Shown piece by piece: positions 8,348 through 17,233 of a stretch of DNA of 64,000 nt; the stretch's first letter is position 1; the number at the start of each line of letters is the position of its first letter. The stretch is taken from positions 1 to 64,000 of the forward strand of contig NZ_BJZV01000007.1 of assembly GCF_007992215.1 (NCBI RefSeq), read 5' to 3'. This stretch comes from Methylobacterium gnaphalii (lineage in GTDB: Bacteria; Pseudomonadota; Alphaproteobacteria; Rhizobiales; Beijerinckiaceae). The position numbers were made by a program, and so were the translations under genes. The notes beneath the pieces were generated by a model, which was given only the letters and a program-made list of their open reading frames with translations, was not told the DNA's origin and did not search any database.

Positions 8348-9031
8348 TCAGCCGTTTTTCAGCTGTTCGAGGAGACGCTGGGCCGCGGGTCCGGACGAGG
8401 CGGGGTTCTGGCCGGTGATCAACAGTCCGTCGGCAACGACGTAGGGCTGCCAGTCGGCAGCCTTGGTGTACTTGCCGCCGTTCCGCTTGAGTTCGTCCTC
8501 GACGAGGAAAGGGACCACCTGGGTGAGGCCCACCGCTTCCTCCTCGGTGTTGGTGAAGCCGGTGACGTCCTTTCCTTCGACCAGAGGCCTACCGTCTGGT
8601 GTCTTGGCGTGACGCAGCACACCGGGGGCGTGACAGACTAGAGCAACGGGCTTGCCGCCCTCGAGCGTCGCCTCGATCAATCGAACAGAGGCGGAATTCT
8701 CAGCTAGATCCCACAGAGGACCATGACCGCCAGGGTAGAAGACGGCGTCGAATCCCTCATGGGTCACATCGTGGAGCTGAGCCGTAGCCGCCAGGGCAGA
8801 GTTGGCATCCGCATCGGCTTCGAAGCGGCGGGTCTGGTCGGTTTGAAAACTCGGCTCGTTGCTCTTTGGATCGAGCGGCGGTTGGCCGCCTTTGGGTGAG
8901 GCCAGCACGACCTCCGCACCGGCATCCTTGAACACGTAGTAAGGCGCGGCGAACTCCTCCAGCCAGAAGCCGGTCTTGCGGCCCGTGTCGCCGAGCTGGT
9001 CGTGTGAGGTCAGCACCATAAGAATTTTCAT
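8348..9031 (-). CDS. DJ-1/PfpI family protein (type 1 glutamine amidotransferase-like)
   Basis: A 227-residue cytoplasmic protein of the Hsp31/HchA-like branch of DJ-1/PfpI. MKILMVLTSHD at the start, GFWLEEFAAPYYVF, DAVFYPGGHGPLWDL and LVCHAPGVL (nucleophilic-elbow Cys followed by His) are diagnostic. Relatives are glyoxalase III-type enzymes, deglycases or holdases; methylglyoxal detoxification is the most likely role here but is inferred. It lies downstream of a NemR-like repressor gene on the same strand, and a copy of that repressor's apparent operator sits between them. Confidence 0.88.
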   Translation of the reverse strand: MKILMVLTSHDQLGDTGRKTGFWLEEFAAPYYVFKDAGAEVVLASPKGGQPPLDPKSNEPSFQTDQTRRFEADADANSALAATAQLHDVTHEGFDAVFYPGGHGPLWDLAENSASVRLIEATLEGGKPVALVCHAPGVLRHAKTPDGRPLVEGKDVTGFTNTEEEAVGLTQVVPFLVEDELKRNGGKYTKAADWQPYVVADGLLITGQNPASSGPAAQRLLEQLKNG

Positions 9032-9222
9032 CGTCGTTCTCCGTCGTTACGAGTGGGTGAGAGGTCGTGGAAGGCGGGGCGAACAGCCGCGCTTTCGTTT
9101 GCCGCCGCGTCAGACGCGGCGGGATGCCGTCACAGAATCGGTACCCTCAGCGAGCGGGAGAGGCGGCATCATGGTGTTTAGATTGAACGGTCGTGGTCGT
9201 TATCCTTCTATCGATTTAGAAT

Positions 9223-9237
9223 TAGACTGGTCGTCTT
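9223..9237. promoter_or_regulatory. Putative NemR-like operator upstream of the DJ-1 gene
   Basis: TAGACTGGTCGTCTT: half sites TAGAC and GTCTT separated by five bases. It differs by two bases from the perfect palindrome in front of the regulator gene. It lies 192 bases upstream of the DJ-1 start and just past the regulator's stop, so it likely controls a promoter in that gap. Confidence 0.65.
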
Positions 9238-9280
9238 GTTCAAGGGTGAGCGCAGGAGAATTGCGCTCGTTGCTCAGGCA

Positions 9281-9883
9281 TCAGGCCGGCTTTGGGTTGA
9301 GGATGCGCCGCGTCGTGGCCATCGCGGCTTCGAACGGCGTATCGGTCCGGACAATTTTCGCCATGAGGCTCGCACCGAGCCACACGTGATAGAGCGTCTC
9401 GGCAGTCGTACGCGGGTCGTCGTTGACCCCCATCGACCCCTCCGCGACGCCGGCCTCGATGGCACGCGTTACTCGGTCGATGATCCCGGCCGTGCCGCTC
9501 TTCAACGCGAGACGCATGGGCTCGGACAGATCCGAGACTTCCGCCGCGAGCTTCACCGCAAGACACTTGCGCTGGTAGTCGATGCTGCCCTGCGTCGCCT
9601 GCCAATTGCGCCAATAGTTCATCAGGCGCTCAGCATGGTTGAGCTCAGGCTCCGCCAGGGTCGCGTCAATGTCGGCGAGGTAATCCTCGAAGTAGTCTTC
9701 CAGTAGCGCCTCGCCGAAGGCCTCCTTCGAACCGAAGTAGTGGTAGAACGACCCCTTCGGGACCCTAGCCGCAGCCAAGATCTCGTTGAGGCCGACACCG
9801 GAAAACCCCTTCGCGCTCACGATCTGATGAGCGGCGTCGAGGATGCCTTGCCGGATGTCGGTGCGGCCGCTCGCATTTGCCAT
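9281..9883 (-). CDS. TetR/AcrR family regulator, NemR-like
   Basis: A 200-residue one-domain repressor. The N-terminal HTH (about residues 10-55) includes GLNEILAAARVPKGSFYHYF. The C-terminal ligand/sensor domain has a single central Cys (C107 in RKCLAVKL) and a Lys at 176 (LMAKIV). E. coli NemR senses hypochlorite and aldehydes through Cys106 and Lys175; the pair here has the same 69-residue spacing. A perfect TAGAC-N5-GTCTA palindrome 20 bases upstream of the start implies autoregulation, and a second copy precedes the DJ-1 gene. I infer an electrophile- or methylglyoxal-responsive repressor. Confidence 0.87.
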   Translation of the reverse strand: MANASGRTDIRQGILDAAHQIVSAKGFSGVGLNEILAAARVPKGSFYHYFGSKEAFGEALLEDYFEDYLADIDATLAEPELNHAERLMNYWRNWQATQGSIDYQRKCLAVKLAAEVSDLSEPMRLALKSGTAGIIDRVTRAIEAGVAEGSMGVNDDPRTTAETLYHVWLGASLMAKIVRTDTPFEAAMATTRRILNPKPA

Positions 9884-9903
9884 GACGCCGCTATAGGCTC
9901 GAT

Positions 9904-9918
9904 TAGACCGGTCGTCTA
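9904..9918. promoter_or_regulatory. Putative operator of the NemR-like regulator
   Basis: TAGACCGGTCGTCTA: perfect inverted half sites TAGAC/GTCTA with a five-base centre, 20 bases upstream of the regulator start. This resembles the TAGACC/GGTCTA-type NemR box known from E. coli. Confidence 0.72.
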
Positions 9919-10156
9919 GAGGGGAGTGCAGTTTTTGTCGGGTGCTTGTTTGTACTCCGCGCCGGCACGCCTGTCAGTCTGACGCCATCGCCTGCGACAA
10001 CAGCAGTCGGGATCGCGTCGAACCGCGCCGATGAGCTAATCAGTTCTATCTTGACGAGCTTCGAGCCAGCCAAGCCTTGGAAAGAACACGAGGCAATGCA
10101 CTGCCGGAATGCAGCGGCGCGTGTCCTCATGATGGGACCGAGCGTTTCGTGCTCGC

Positions 10157-10993
10157 TCATGAGAACGCTGTCGAGCGCGATACCTCCTCCCAAGCAGCAA
10201 TCTCGCTTTGCAGGCCCGCAATCTTGTCGGCTACGAGCTGAAGGGCATCCTCGCCGAGGTAGAGGTGGACGGGCGGTTGCTCTGCCGCCACCAGCGTCAG
10301 GAGGGCTTGTGCCGCCTTAGCCGGATCGCCCGGCTGAGCTCCGCTTTTTGCCTGCCGCGCCGACCGGATCGGGTCCATCACCGCGTCGTAGTCGGGGATG
10401 CTGCGCGGCGTGCGTGCCATCGAGCGTCCGGCCCAGTCGGTGCGGAATTGACCGGGCGCGAGGGCCGTCACTCGGATTCCGAGGTGCCTTACCTCCTTGG
10501 CGAGAGCCTCGGAGATGCCCTCCAAAGCAAATTTGCTCCCGCAATAGTAGGCGATGCCCGGCAGAGTGATGAAGCCGCCCATCGAGGTCACGTTGATGAT
10601 GTGCCCGGAACGGCGCGACCGCATGGTAGGCAGCACGGCTTTCGCCATGGCTACCGCGCCGTAGACGTTTGTGTCGAACTGGCGTTGCATCTCTTCGAGA
10701 GACGACTCCTCCAGCACGCCTTCGTGGCCGTAGCCGGCATTGTTGACCAGCACATCGACGGAACCGATCTCGCATTCGATGCCGGCCACGGCCGTTGGTA
10801 TCGCGTCGAAGTCGGTCACGTCGAGCACGCGGGCGTGAGCTCGCCCCGGCGCGAGACCCTCGAACGTCGCCGCTGCCTCGGCTTGACGGACAGTGCCGAC
10901 AACCGTGTGCCCGGCGGCGAGGGCGCCTTCCGCGAAGGCCCGGCCGAGACCGGAGCTAATGCCGGTGATGAGGAAGTTCTTGGTGTTCATCAT
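10157..10993 (-). CDS. Short-chain dehydrogenase/reductase (SDR)
   Basis: A 278-residue classical SDR. The cofactor motif TGISSGLG lies at residues 10-17, NNAG in the middle, the catalytic Ser in INVTSMGG, and the YYCGSK active-site Tyr/Lys pair further on. The substrate is unknown; NADP preference is plausible but unproven. ATG 10993 is chosen because GAGG lies eight bases upstream; an in-frame GTG at 11038 would add residues without family sequence. It is divergent from a TetR gene with a palindromic operator between them, so it is probably that regulator's target. Confidence 0.9.
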   Translation of the reverse strand: MMNTKNFLITGISSGLGRAFAEGALAAGHTVVGTVRQAEAAATFEGLAPGRAHARVLDVTDFDAIPTAVAGIECEIGSVDVLVNNAGYGHEGVLEESSLEEMQRQFDTNVYGAVAMAKAVLPTMRSRRSGHIINVTSMGGFITLPGIAYYCGSKFALEGISEALAKEVRHLGIRVTALAPGQFRTDWAGRSMARTPRSIPDYDAVMDPIRSARQAKSGAQPGDPAKAAQALLTLVAAEQPPVHLYLGEDALQLVADKIAGLQSEIAAWEEVSRSTAFS

Positions 10994-11042
10994 GGTCGCG
11001 GCCTCGATTCCCTGCCCACCCTGGCAGATAACTCGCACGTCG

Positions 11043-11064
11043 AAACATATATCACAATATGTTT
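11043..11064. promoter_or_regulatory. Palindromic operator between SDR and TetR genes
   Basis: Perfect 8-bp arms AAACATAT and ATATGTTT flank a six-base centre, in an AT-rich stretch within the 126-bp divergent intergenic region. Position and symmetry fit a TetR dimer site controlling both genes. Confidence 0.75.
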
Positions 11065-11119
11065 TTATATCTCGCTATGATTTATTGACGCGTGCCATCC
11101 ATCGCAGCATGGTGATCAA

Positions 11120-11779
11120 ATGACACTTCCTGCCCCGTCCTCCGTGCGCGAACGCAACAGGTTGGCTTCGCGCAACGCCATTCTCGACGCGGCCGAGCGT
11201 CTTCTGGAGCGGGGCGAGACTGCGGAGTTCTCGATGCGGGAGTTGGCCGTCGAGGCCGGCAAGGGCTTCGTGACGCCGTTCAACCATTTCGGCAGCAAGG
11301 GGGCGATCATGCAGGCTCTCTCGGGTCGCGTCATCGACCGCATGGAAAGCCGTTTCCAAGCGGAGGCGCCGGGTGGCGACGCCCTCGACCGAAGCTTGGC
11401 GATGGGTCAGATCGCGACCGCTTGCCTCCTCGAACGGCCAACGGTCTACAAAGCCGTGGTGGGCGCTCTCGGCACGATCGGCCCGATATCGAGCGAGGTG
11501 CGGTCGCGCTCGCGTGCCCTCTGGGAGTTCGCCCTCGGCGACATGGAAGGAATTTGCGAAGAGCTGCGCGAGCGCGCGCGAGCCATTCTGGCCGACCAGA
11601 TCGCCTTCACTTTTCGAGGCTGCCTCTCGTTCTGGATCGCGGGCGAGGTCGCGGATGAACGATTATCGGCTACGGTAGACACAGCGACCGCGACCACGCT
11701 CCTAGGTTTCGCGGCCCCGGGCCGACGACAGCGCGTGCTCTCGGCCATGGCCTTCGATGGTCATCCTGAACAGGCTTGA
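11120..11779 (+). CDS. TetR/AcrR family transcriptional regulator
   Basis: A 219-residue regulator with an N-terminal TetR HTH at about residues 14-60 (AILDAAERLLERGETAEFSM, then TPFNHFGSKGAIM) and an all-helical ligand domain. Divergent transcription from the SDR gene and the shared palindrome suggest it represses the SDR and itself. The inducer cannot be told from sequence. The start ATG 11120 fits the N-terminal length usual for the family. Confidence 0.87.
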   Translation: MTLPAPSSVRERNRLASRNAILDAAERLLERGETAEFSMRELAVEAGKGFVTPFNHFGSKGAIMQALSGRVIDRMESRFQAEAPGGDALDRSLAMGQIATACLLERPTVYKAVVGALGTIGPISSEVRSRSRALWEFALGDMEGICEELRERARAILADQIAFTFRGCLSFWIAGEVADERLSATVDTATATTLLGFAAPGRRQRVLSAMAFDGHPEQA

Positions 11780-12115
11780 TGGCGGTCCCGGCTAGCGCTC
11801 TACGGACGTTCTCGGTTTCGCTCGGAATACATCATTGAAGACCGGTCCCGGCTATCTCTAGCCCGTTCCGGCAGTCGGCACGGTGATCTGTCCTCGGCAG
11901 CGCGCGACACAGGATCAAGCGCATCGCGAATGCTGCGGAGGATAAGGTATCCAGTCAGTCCGCGCCTTCTGCGCTTGCGCTACCGTCAGTCATACGACCG
12001 AACAAAGATGCAGAAGGTGCCGAACTCGGCATACCGATCGATCCGTTGTTCCTGGAACCGCCGAGCAAGTCTTAAGAGCTAAGTCTTCGACGCTCTGAGA
12101 GCTCAGGATGGGCAT
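11780..12115. other. Intergenic, no gene supported
   Basis: About 335 bases between the TetR gene and tRNA-Ser. The ten-base string GTCCCGGCTA occurs twice, near 11786 and 11844; otherwise I see nothing. Confidence 0.35.
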
Positions 12116-12205
12116 TGGCGGAGAGGGAGGGATTCGAACCCCCGATGGGCTTGCACCCATGCCGCATTTCGAGTGCGGTGCATTCAACCGCTCTGCCACC
12201 TCTCC
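12116..12205 (-). tRNA. tRNA-Ser (anticodon CGA)
   Basis: A 90-nt class II tRNA with encoded CCA. The acceptor stem GGAGAGG/CCTCTCC, the T loop GGTTCGAATCC, a long variable arm (GCATGGGTGCAAGCCCATC) and the anticodon stem CCGCA/TGCGG around loop CTCGAAA are all visible on the minus strand. It reads UCG serine codons. No duplicated 3' end flanks it, so it does not look like an integration site. Confidence 0.95.
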
Positions 12206-12483
12206 GAACCCTGGCCGCCGAGCGGGCACGCTGAGCTGAGAGCAGCCCATGCCGGGATCGCGCCAGCCCCATGGGGCGCGGCGAGGGCCGGGTGATAGCG
12301 GAGGGGATCGGCTCTGGCAAGGTGAACCTGAGCCACAGGCGCTTGGCTTTTCAACCGATCTTGCTGCGTCCAGGCTTCCGCGTTGCCTGTACCCTCGCGA
12401 CTGGCCGCATGGTCTCGGGGATACGCGCGCCGCCTCGACACGTTGATCGCCCGACTGCGCAATATCCTTGACGAGCAGACGCT

Positions 12484-12852
12484 ATGAGACGGACGATCTG
12501 GGCCATCACCGCTTTGACCCTGCTGGCGGCACCGGCCGCCGCGCAGAGCCTGCCGTCCGACCCGACCGCGGTCAGCCTCGGCGGAACGCAGACGGGCCTG
12601 CCGGGAACGGCCAACGCTCTTGCCAATCCCGGACAATTGTCGCTCAGCAACCAGCCTGGCACCGCCGGCGGCGGTTCGGGTGCGGCCGGTATCGCCGGAT
12701 CGGCTACCAATGCCGGCCAGCTCGACTTCAGTCGCACCAACGGCACTGGCGGCGCGCCAACTAGTAGCGGCGCCGGTATCGCCTCAGGCTCGGCCGGAAC
12801 GTCTCAGGCGAACGATACCTACCTGTATCCACTCTACGGCCGTCATTTCTGA
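12484..12852 (+). CDS. Secreted Gly/Ala/Ser/Thr-rich hypothetical protein
   Basis: A 122-residue protein with a clear Sec signal peptide (MRRTIWAITALTLLAAPAAA, cleavage after residue 20 or 21). The mature part is low-complexity Gly/Ser/Thr/Asn. The C-terminus YLYPLYGRHF is the only distinctive part. It is probably periplasmic or surface-exposed. I do not recognise a family. It is convergent with the MarC gene. Confidence 0.65.
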   Translation: MRRTIWAITALTLLAAPAAAQSLPSDPTAVSLGGTQTGLPGTANALANPGQLSLSNQPGTAGGGSGAAGIAGSATNAGQLDFSRTNGTGGAPTSSGAGIASGSAGTSQANDTYLYPLYGRHF

Positions 12853-12862
12853 CCCGCTAAGG

Positions 12863-13537
12863 TCAAGGTTTCAGGGCCAAGCCGCCCGCGGCGCGCAGGG
12901 CCTCGGTGACACCACTCATCGTGATCTGGACACCGACGCAGAGCAGGATGAAGGCCGCCAGCCGCGCGATGATCCTGATGCGCGCATGCCCGAGCAGATT
13001 GGTGATCCAGTCGGCCCAACTGTAGGTGAGGCCGATCGCCAGCGCGATCGCGAGTGCCGCCGCCGAGGTGCCCGTCGCGAAGGCAGCGAATTCGGCACCG
13101 CCGGTCGGCCGGTTCGACCCGAGTGCGATGGCCACCGCGATCGAGCCTGGCCCCGTCGTCAGCGGCAGCGTCAGCGGGAAGAACGCGATGTCGTCTTGTC
13201 CCCACGCATCCTGGGCTTGAGCCTGCTTCTTGTCTTCGTTCTTCTCGGGCGCGTTCAGGAGGCGCCAGCCGCTCGCGGCGACCACGAGGCCGCCGGCCAC
13301 CCGCAAAGCCGGGATCGAAACGCCGAAGAAGTCCACGACATAGGCACCGATCCAGAGCGAGGCGAGCATCACGATCGCCGAGTAGATCATCACGCGCCGG
13401 GCGAGCAGTGTCCGGTCGGCATGGGTTCGGTCGCCGGTGATCTGCGCGAAGATCAGCGCGCCGCCGAGTGGGTTCACGATGGAGAACAAGGCTGACGCGG
13501 CGGCGAGAAAGCTCTTCGTTCCTTCGATCCACCACAT
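12863..13537 (-). CDS. MarC family integral membrane protein
   Basis: A 224-residue inner-membrane protein with about six hydrophobic segments. The N-terminal FSIVNPLGGALIFAQIT and the central FFPLTLPLTTGPGSIAVAIA are MarC/UPF0056 signatures. The family's function is unresolved; the early link to multiple antibiotic resistance in E. coli has not held. It stands alone on the minus strand. Confidence 0.92.
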   Translation of the reverse strand: MWWIEGTKSFLAAASALFSIVNPLGGALIFAQITGDRTHADRTLLARRVMIYSAIVMLASLWIGAYVVDFFGVSIPALRVAGGLVVAASGWRLLNAPEKNEDKKQAQAQDAWGQDDIAFFPLTLPLTTGPGSIAVAIALGSNRPTGGAEFAAFATGTSAAALAIALAIGLTYSWADWITNLLGHARIRIIARLAAFILLCVGVQITMSGVTEALRAAGGLALKP

Positions 13538-13959
13538 CGCAACGGTCCGGCTGGTTCAATGGAATGAGGTAGAGGAGAGGGCAGGGGCGGCGCAAGGACA
13601 TACGGCCGCCGACGCAGAGTGTGCCGAGCCGCGAGGCGGCCAAGCCCCGTATCCGGGATCAATCGGACGGCGTCGCGCCGCTTCGGCTGATGAGGCGAAT
13701 TCTTGATCCGCGAGCGCGCCACCTCGACACCGGCTCCTAGAGTACGCGCGTCCAGGCTACGGACCCGCACGACGGCGCCCGTCATGCCGAGCACGTCCCG
13801 TTACACCAGAAGCGTCGGATCGTAGATCTCGGCGAGGCGGGAGACGGAGTCGGCATCGCCGCGCCCGAAGCCAGCCGGGCGTCTGCGACATCGCCATCCG
13901 GCCGGCGTAGCCGGCACTCGCCGTTCGGATGCCCGCTGAGAGAGCAGAGGTCTGGACGC
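13538..13959. other. Intergenic, no gene supported
   Basis: About 420 bases. Several GC-driven open frames cross this stretch, but none has a ribosome binding site or recognisable sequence. On the minus strand near 13870-13800 a frame reads like a natural C-terminus (GRGDADSVSRLAEIYDP), which could be a relic, but nothing upstream supports a gene. Confidence 0.35.
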
Positions 13960-15303
13960 TCAGCTCCCCTGCGCGCCCGTTACCCGCCACACCGACTTGC
14001 CCACGTCATCTGTCACCAGCAGCGCTCCACTCTTGTCGAGTGTCACGCCTACCGGCCGGCCTTGCGCCCTCTCGTCGGCGTTGAGGAAGCCGGTCAGCAC
14101 GTCCATCGGCTTGCCGGAGGGCTTTCCGTTCTCGAAAGGCACGTAAATCACCCTGTAGCCGCTCTTCGGACGGCGGTTCCACGAGCCGTGCTGGGCGACG
14201 AAGAGGCCGCTCTTCCAGGCTTCGGGCAGGGAGGAGTTCATCGAAAAGGCGATGCCGAGCGAAGCAGTGTGGGTACCCACCGCGTAGTCCGGCGCAATCG
14301 ATTTCGAGACCTTGTCGGGGTTCGGCGGCTGCACGCGGCCGTCGGTGTTGTTACCCCAATAGGCCCAAGGCCATCCGTAGAACGCGCCCTCCTGCACATG
14401 GGTGATGTAGTCGGGCACGAGATCGCTGCCGATCTCGTCGCGCTCGTTCACCACAGTCCAAAGGGCGCCGCTCTGCGGCTCAAGAGCGAGGCCGTTCGGG
14501 TTGCGGAGGCCCGTCGCGTATTCGTGGAAATCCTTCGACGCGATGTCGTAAACGTAGATCGCTGCGCGGCCCTTCTCAACGTCGAGGCCATTCTCGCCGA
14601 CATTCGAGTTCGAACCAACGGTGACGAAGAGCCGCTTGCCGTCTGCGCTGGCGATGACGTTCTTGGTCCAGTGGTGGTTGATGCCAGACGGCAGGTCTAC
14701 GACCTTCTCCGGCGTGACGGTGATCTCGGTCTGGCCCTCCTGGTAGGGCACCTTCACCAGCGCATTGGCATTGGCGACGTAGAGATCGCCTCCGACCAGC
14801 GCCATGCCGAAGGGCGAGTGCAGGCCCTTCATGAAATCGTGGCGTTCTTCCGCGACGCCATCGCCATCCTTGTCGCGCAGCAGGGTGATCTTATCCGGGC
14901 TCGGCACGCCCGCGCCGGCCGCGGCCTTCACTTTGTCGGCAACCCAATCGGCGATGCCGGTGGAAGGATCGTCCGTTTTCGGCTTGTTAGCCTCGGCTAC
15001 CAGTACGTCGCCGTTCGGCAGCGTGACGATCCAGCGCGGGTGGGTGAGACCAGTAGCGAACGCGGTGACAGCGAGGCCTTGCGCCGGCGTCGGCTTCGCA
15101 CCGTTCTGCCAGCCGACCACGCGGGCAATGTTGACTGTCGGCATCATTGTGGCGTTGGGCGGCGGCAGCGTCGGGCTCGCCCCAGTGCCGGCCGAGTAGT
15201 CGAGCGTGGCCTGCTCGGGATACAGGATGAACTTGTAGATCGCGGCGCCGCCCACAAGCACCACGGCGAGGGCCGCGAGGCCGACTTTCGATCCTGTCCG
15301 CAT
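13960..15303 (-). CDS. Sorbosone dehydrogenase family / PQQ-type beta-propeller oxidoreductase-like protein
   Basis: A 447-residue protein with an uncleaved or signal-type N-terminal hydrophobic segment ([19 protein letters not shown]) and a periplasmic six-bladed propeller of the GDH/sorbosone dehydrogenase type. Blade sequences include [60 protein letters not shown] and the C-terminal [20 protein letters not shown]. Members oxidise sugars or aldehydes, often with PQQ; substrate and cofactor binding are not proven here. ATG 15303 is used. An in-frame GTG at 15348, with GAAGG upstream, is a real alternative and would add 15 residues. Confidence 0.85.
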   Translation of the reverse strand: MRTGSKVGLAALAVVLVGGAAIYKFILYPEQATLDYSAGTGASPTLPPPNATMMPTVNIARVVGWQNGAKPTPAQGLAVTAFATGLTHPRWIVTLPNGDVLVAEANKPKTDDPSTGIADWVADKVKAAAGAGVPSPDKITLLRDKDGDGVAEERHDFMKGLHSPFGMALVGGDLYVANANALVKVPYQEGQTEITVTPEKVVDLPSGINHHWTKNVIASADGKRLFVTVGSNSNVGENGLDVEKGRAAIYVYDIASKDFHEYATGLRNPNGLALEPQSGALWTVVNERDEIGSDLVPDYITHVQEGAFYGWPWAYWGNNTDGRVQPPNPDKVSKSIAPDYAVGTHTASLGIAFSMNSSLPEAWKSGLFVAQHGSWNRRPKSGYRVIYVPFENGKPSGKPMDVLTGFLNADERAQGRPVGVTLDKSGALLVTDDVGKSVWRVTGAQGS

Positions 15304-15696
15304 GGATACGTGCGCTCTGCTGCTGGCTGGCGACGCGAGCAGCGCCACCGACGGCCTTCAACGCCGAGACGATGAATCGGTTCGCCAGGGCGAGCGAAAT
15401 TTAAAGCAGCAGAGCCCGCCAAGTCATAGCGAGCGAAACGAAGCCACAACCCTGAATGTTTCCAGCGCCCGCAGTATCGGGAACGGCAGGGAGATCAGAC
15501 CGCCTGCCTTCATACCCCATTCCTTATGCCACAGTGCCCGTACCAGTGGGTTTCGAAGCACGGCAGGCGGTTCTGCCGTCCGCTAAAACGCGCGGCTGAA
15601 CGTCGAGTAGCGGCTTGGAAGCCGCGGTGGTGCCTTGAGGCGCGCGACGTAGCACTTCAACCGGCGGGATTGAGCGGTGCGAGGAGAGTGATCGCC
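15304..15696. other. Intergenic upstream of the propeller gene
   Basis: About 390 bases. It probably contains the promoter of the leftward sorbosone dehydrogenase gene. I found no supported gene or strong hairpin. Confidence 0.35.
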
Positions 15697-15903
15697 TCAG
15701 GCCGCGAAGGCTTCGCTCGCCGACTCCAACTTTGGCTCCGCAGCACCCGGATGGCGGCGCGTCGAATAATACAGGCCAATGGCGTTCCAGAAGGCGTCGC
15801 GCACGTCCGGCCCGAACTTCTCGAGACAACTCTCCAAAGCGGCGCGGCCAAGCTCGGAGGCTTCGTTCAGCGCATCGTCGATCGGCGTGGCGACATCGGA
15901 CAT
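15697..15903 (-). CDS. Small hypothetical protein
   Basis: A 68-residue acidic helical protein (DDALNEASELGRAALESCLE is a probable amphipathic helix). I do not recognise it. ATG 15903 has a GAAAGG ribosome binding site seven bases upstream, and composition differs from the shadow frames around it. It is the only supported gene in an otherwise empty 1-kb stretch. Confidence 0.5.
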   Translation of the reverse strand: MSDVATPIDDALNEASELGRAALESCLEKFGPDVRDAFWNAIGLYYSTRRHPGAAEPKLESASEAFAA

Positions 15904-16344
15904 GGGCAGGCCTTTCGCGGTGCAACAACGCTAGGATCAACGCCCAAGCTCGAAGTTCGATCCCGGCGAGTGATCGGTAGAGCTGCCGCAGAGCGGCCAA
16001 GCTACTGCAACAATTACCCGAAAGCAGTGCTCAACAGCACGCTCACGACCATCAGCTGGGGTGGATTCTCGACGTGGCAGCCCTCTTCACGCGGCGGTTG
16101 CTAGAGCCACGCGAAGGAACGGCGACTCTACCACGCGCAGGCGTGGCACCGAAGTCACACCACGTAAAGAAGCGTGACCATTCTCGCGATAGGGTTTCCG
16201 CAACCCTTTACGCCTAAGCTTCGGCTAACGATCCTGGGGCCGACGGCAGAGTCGTTCCCTGAAGCATCTTCGGTGACGTGGACCTGGTCCCTCGTCGAAG
16301 CCTGCGGCTCTAGCGAACGCCGAAGCAGACACAGAGGAGCTTGC
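15904..16344. other. Intergenic upstream of the wall hydrolase
   Basis: About 440 bases with no supported gene. The promoter for the wall hydrolase lipoprotein is expected here, but no motif stands out. Confidence 0.35.
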
Positions 16345-17079
16345 ATGCCCCGGAACCAGAGCAGCCTGATCAGCAGCCTCATCCTGGTCGGCCTTACAGG
16401 CTCTGGACTTGGTGGCTGCGGGGTGCTCCCCACCGGCGACATGACAACGGGCTCGATTGCGACGAAGCAGGCTGCCAAGGTCGTGCAGACCCCGACCCGC
16501 GCGGACCGCGAGTGCCTTGCCCGCGCCATGTACTTCGAATCGAACCGCACGGACGAGGACGGCATGCTCGCCGTCGGCACGGTGGTGATGAACCGCCTCG
16601 ACAACCCGAAATACCCGGGCAGCGTCTGTGAGGTGGTCGGCCAGAAACGCCAGTTCGCCGACGGCGTGCTCTCGAAGCCGGTGCGCGAGCAGGATCGCCC
16701 CCGCATCGAGAAGGTCGCCGACCTGATCCTTGCCGGCGAGCGCCACAAGGACGTCGGCGCCGCATTGCACTTCCACACCGCCGGCTACCGCTTCCCGTAT
16801 ACGAACATGCACTACGTCGCGCAGGCGGGCGGCAACCAGTTCTACGAGAAGACCGACCGCGACGGCTACCTGCCGGCGATCCTGCCGCACGCCGTTGTCC
16901 AGACTGCCTCCGGCAAGCTCGTGCCGATCCAGATGGCCGGCCTCTCCGACGCGCCCGACGCCTTCGCCACCGGCGCCCCGCGCCCGCGCATGCCGTCCAT
17001 CCAGGCCACCCAGGTCGCCTACGGTCTGACCCTTCCGCAGGGGGTTCCGACCCGGTACAGCTCCGCCCCGGCCCAATAG
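16345..17079 (+). CDS. Cell wall hydrolase (SleB-like, Hydrolase_2), putative lipoprotein
   Basis: A 244-residue exported protein. The N-terminus ends in lipobox LGGC (Cys about residue 25), suggesting a lipid anchor. The SleB/CwlJ-type domain follows from about residue 55: [20 protein letters not shown] carries the catalytic Glu, then [20 protein letters not shown] and [12 protein letters not shown]. The domain cleaves peptidoglycan; in non-spore-formers it is thought to help wall remodelling. ATG 16345 has a strong AGAGGAG six bases upstream, so the longer upstream frame is not used. Confidence 0.9.
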   Translation: MPRNQSSLISSLILVGLTGSGLGGCGVLPTGDMTTGSIATKQAAKVVQTPTRADRECLARAMYFESNRTDEDGMLAVGTVVMNRLDNPKYPGSVCEVVGQKRQFADGVLSKPVREQDRPRIEKVADLILAGERHKDVGAALHFHTAGYRFPYTNMHYVAQAGGNQFYEKTDRDGYLPAILPHAVVQTASGKLVPIQMAGLSDAPDAFATGAPRPRMPSIQATQVAYGLTLPQGVPTRYSSAPAQ

Positions 17080-17233
17080 GGAGCGAGGGATTGAGCCAAG
17101 GTGTCGATGGCATTGCCGTGACGAACACCGCGGGTATCGGCCGCACGCAGCACTGATCGTTTGCGACGAGCGCCCCCGCGTCCTAGATCAGGGCTCGGGC
17201 TCAAACGGCCCACGCCCTCAAGCCCGGACCGTC

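Noticed and set aside
9903..10193. Minus-strand frame sharing FDAIPTAV with the neighbouring SDR
   Set aside because: Only eight residues match and the rest is unrelated to SDRs, so a duplicated SDR relic is not supported.
10208..11080. 290-codon plus-strand frame across the SDR gene
   Set aside because: Antisense to a clear SDR; open because of GC bias.
12116..12205. tRNA-Ser as a second integration site
   Set aside because: The gene is complete, no duplicated 3' end is nearby and neighbours are housekeeping or host-type genes.
14062..15375. 437-codon plus-strand frame across the propeller gene
   Set aside because: Antisense to a clear beta-propeller protein and rich in Arg, His and Val as expected for a shadow.
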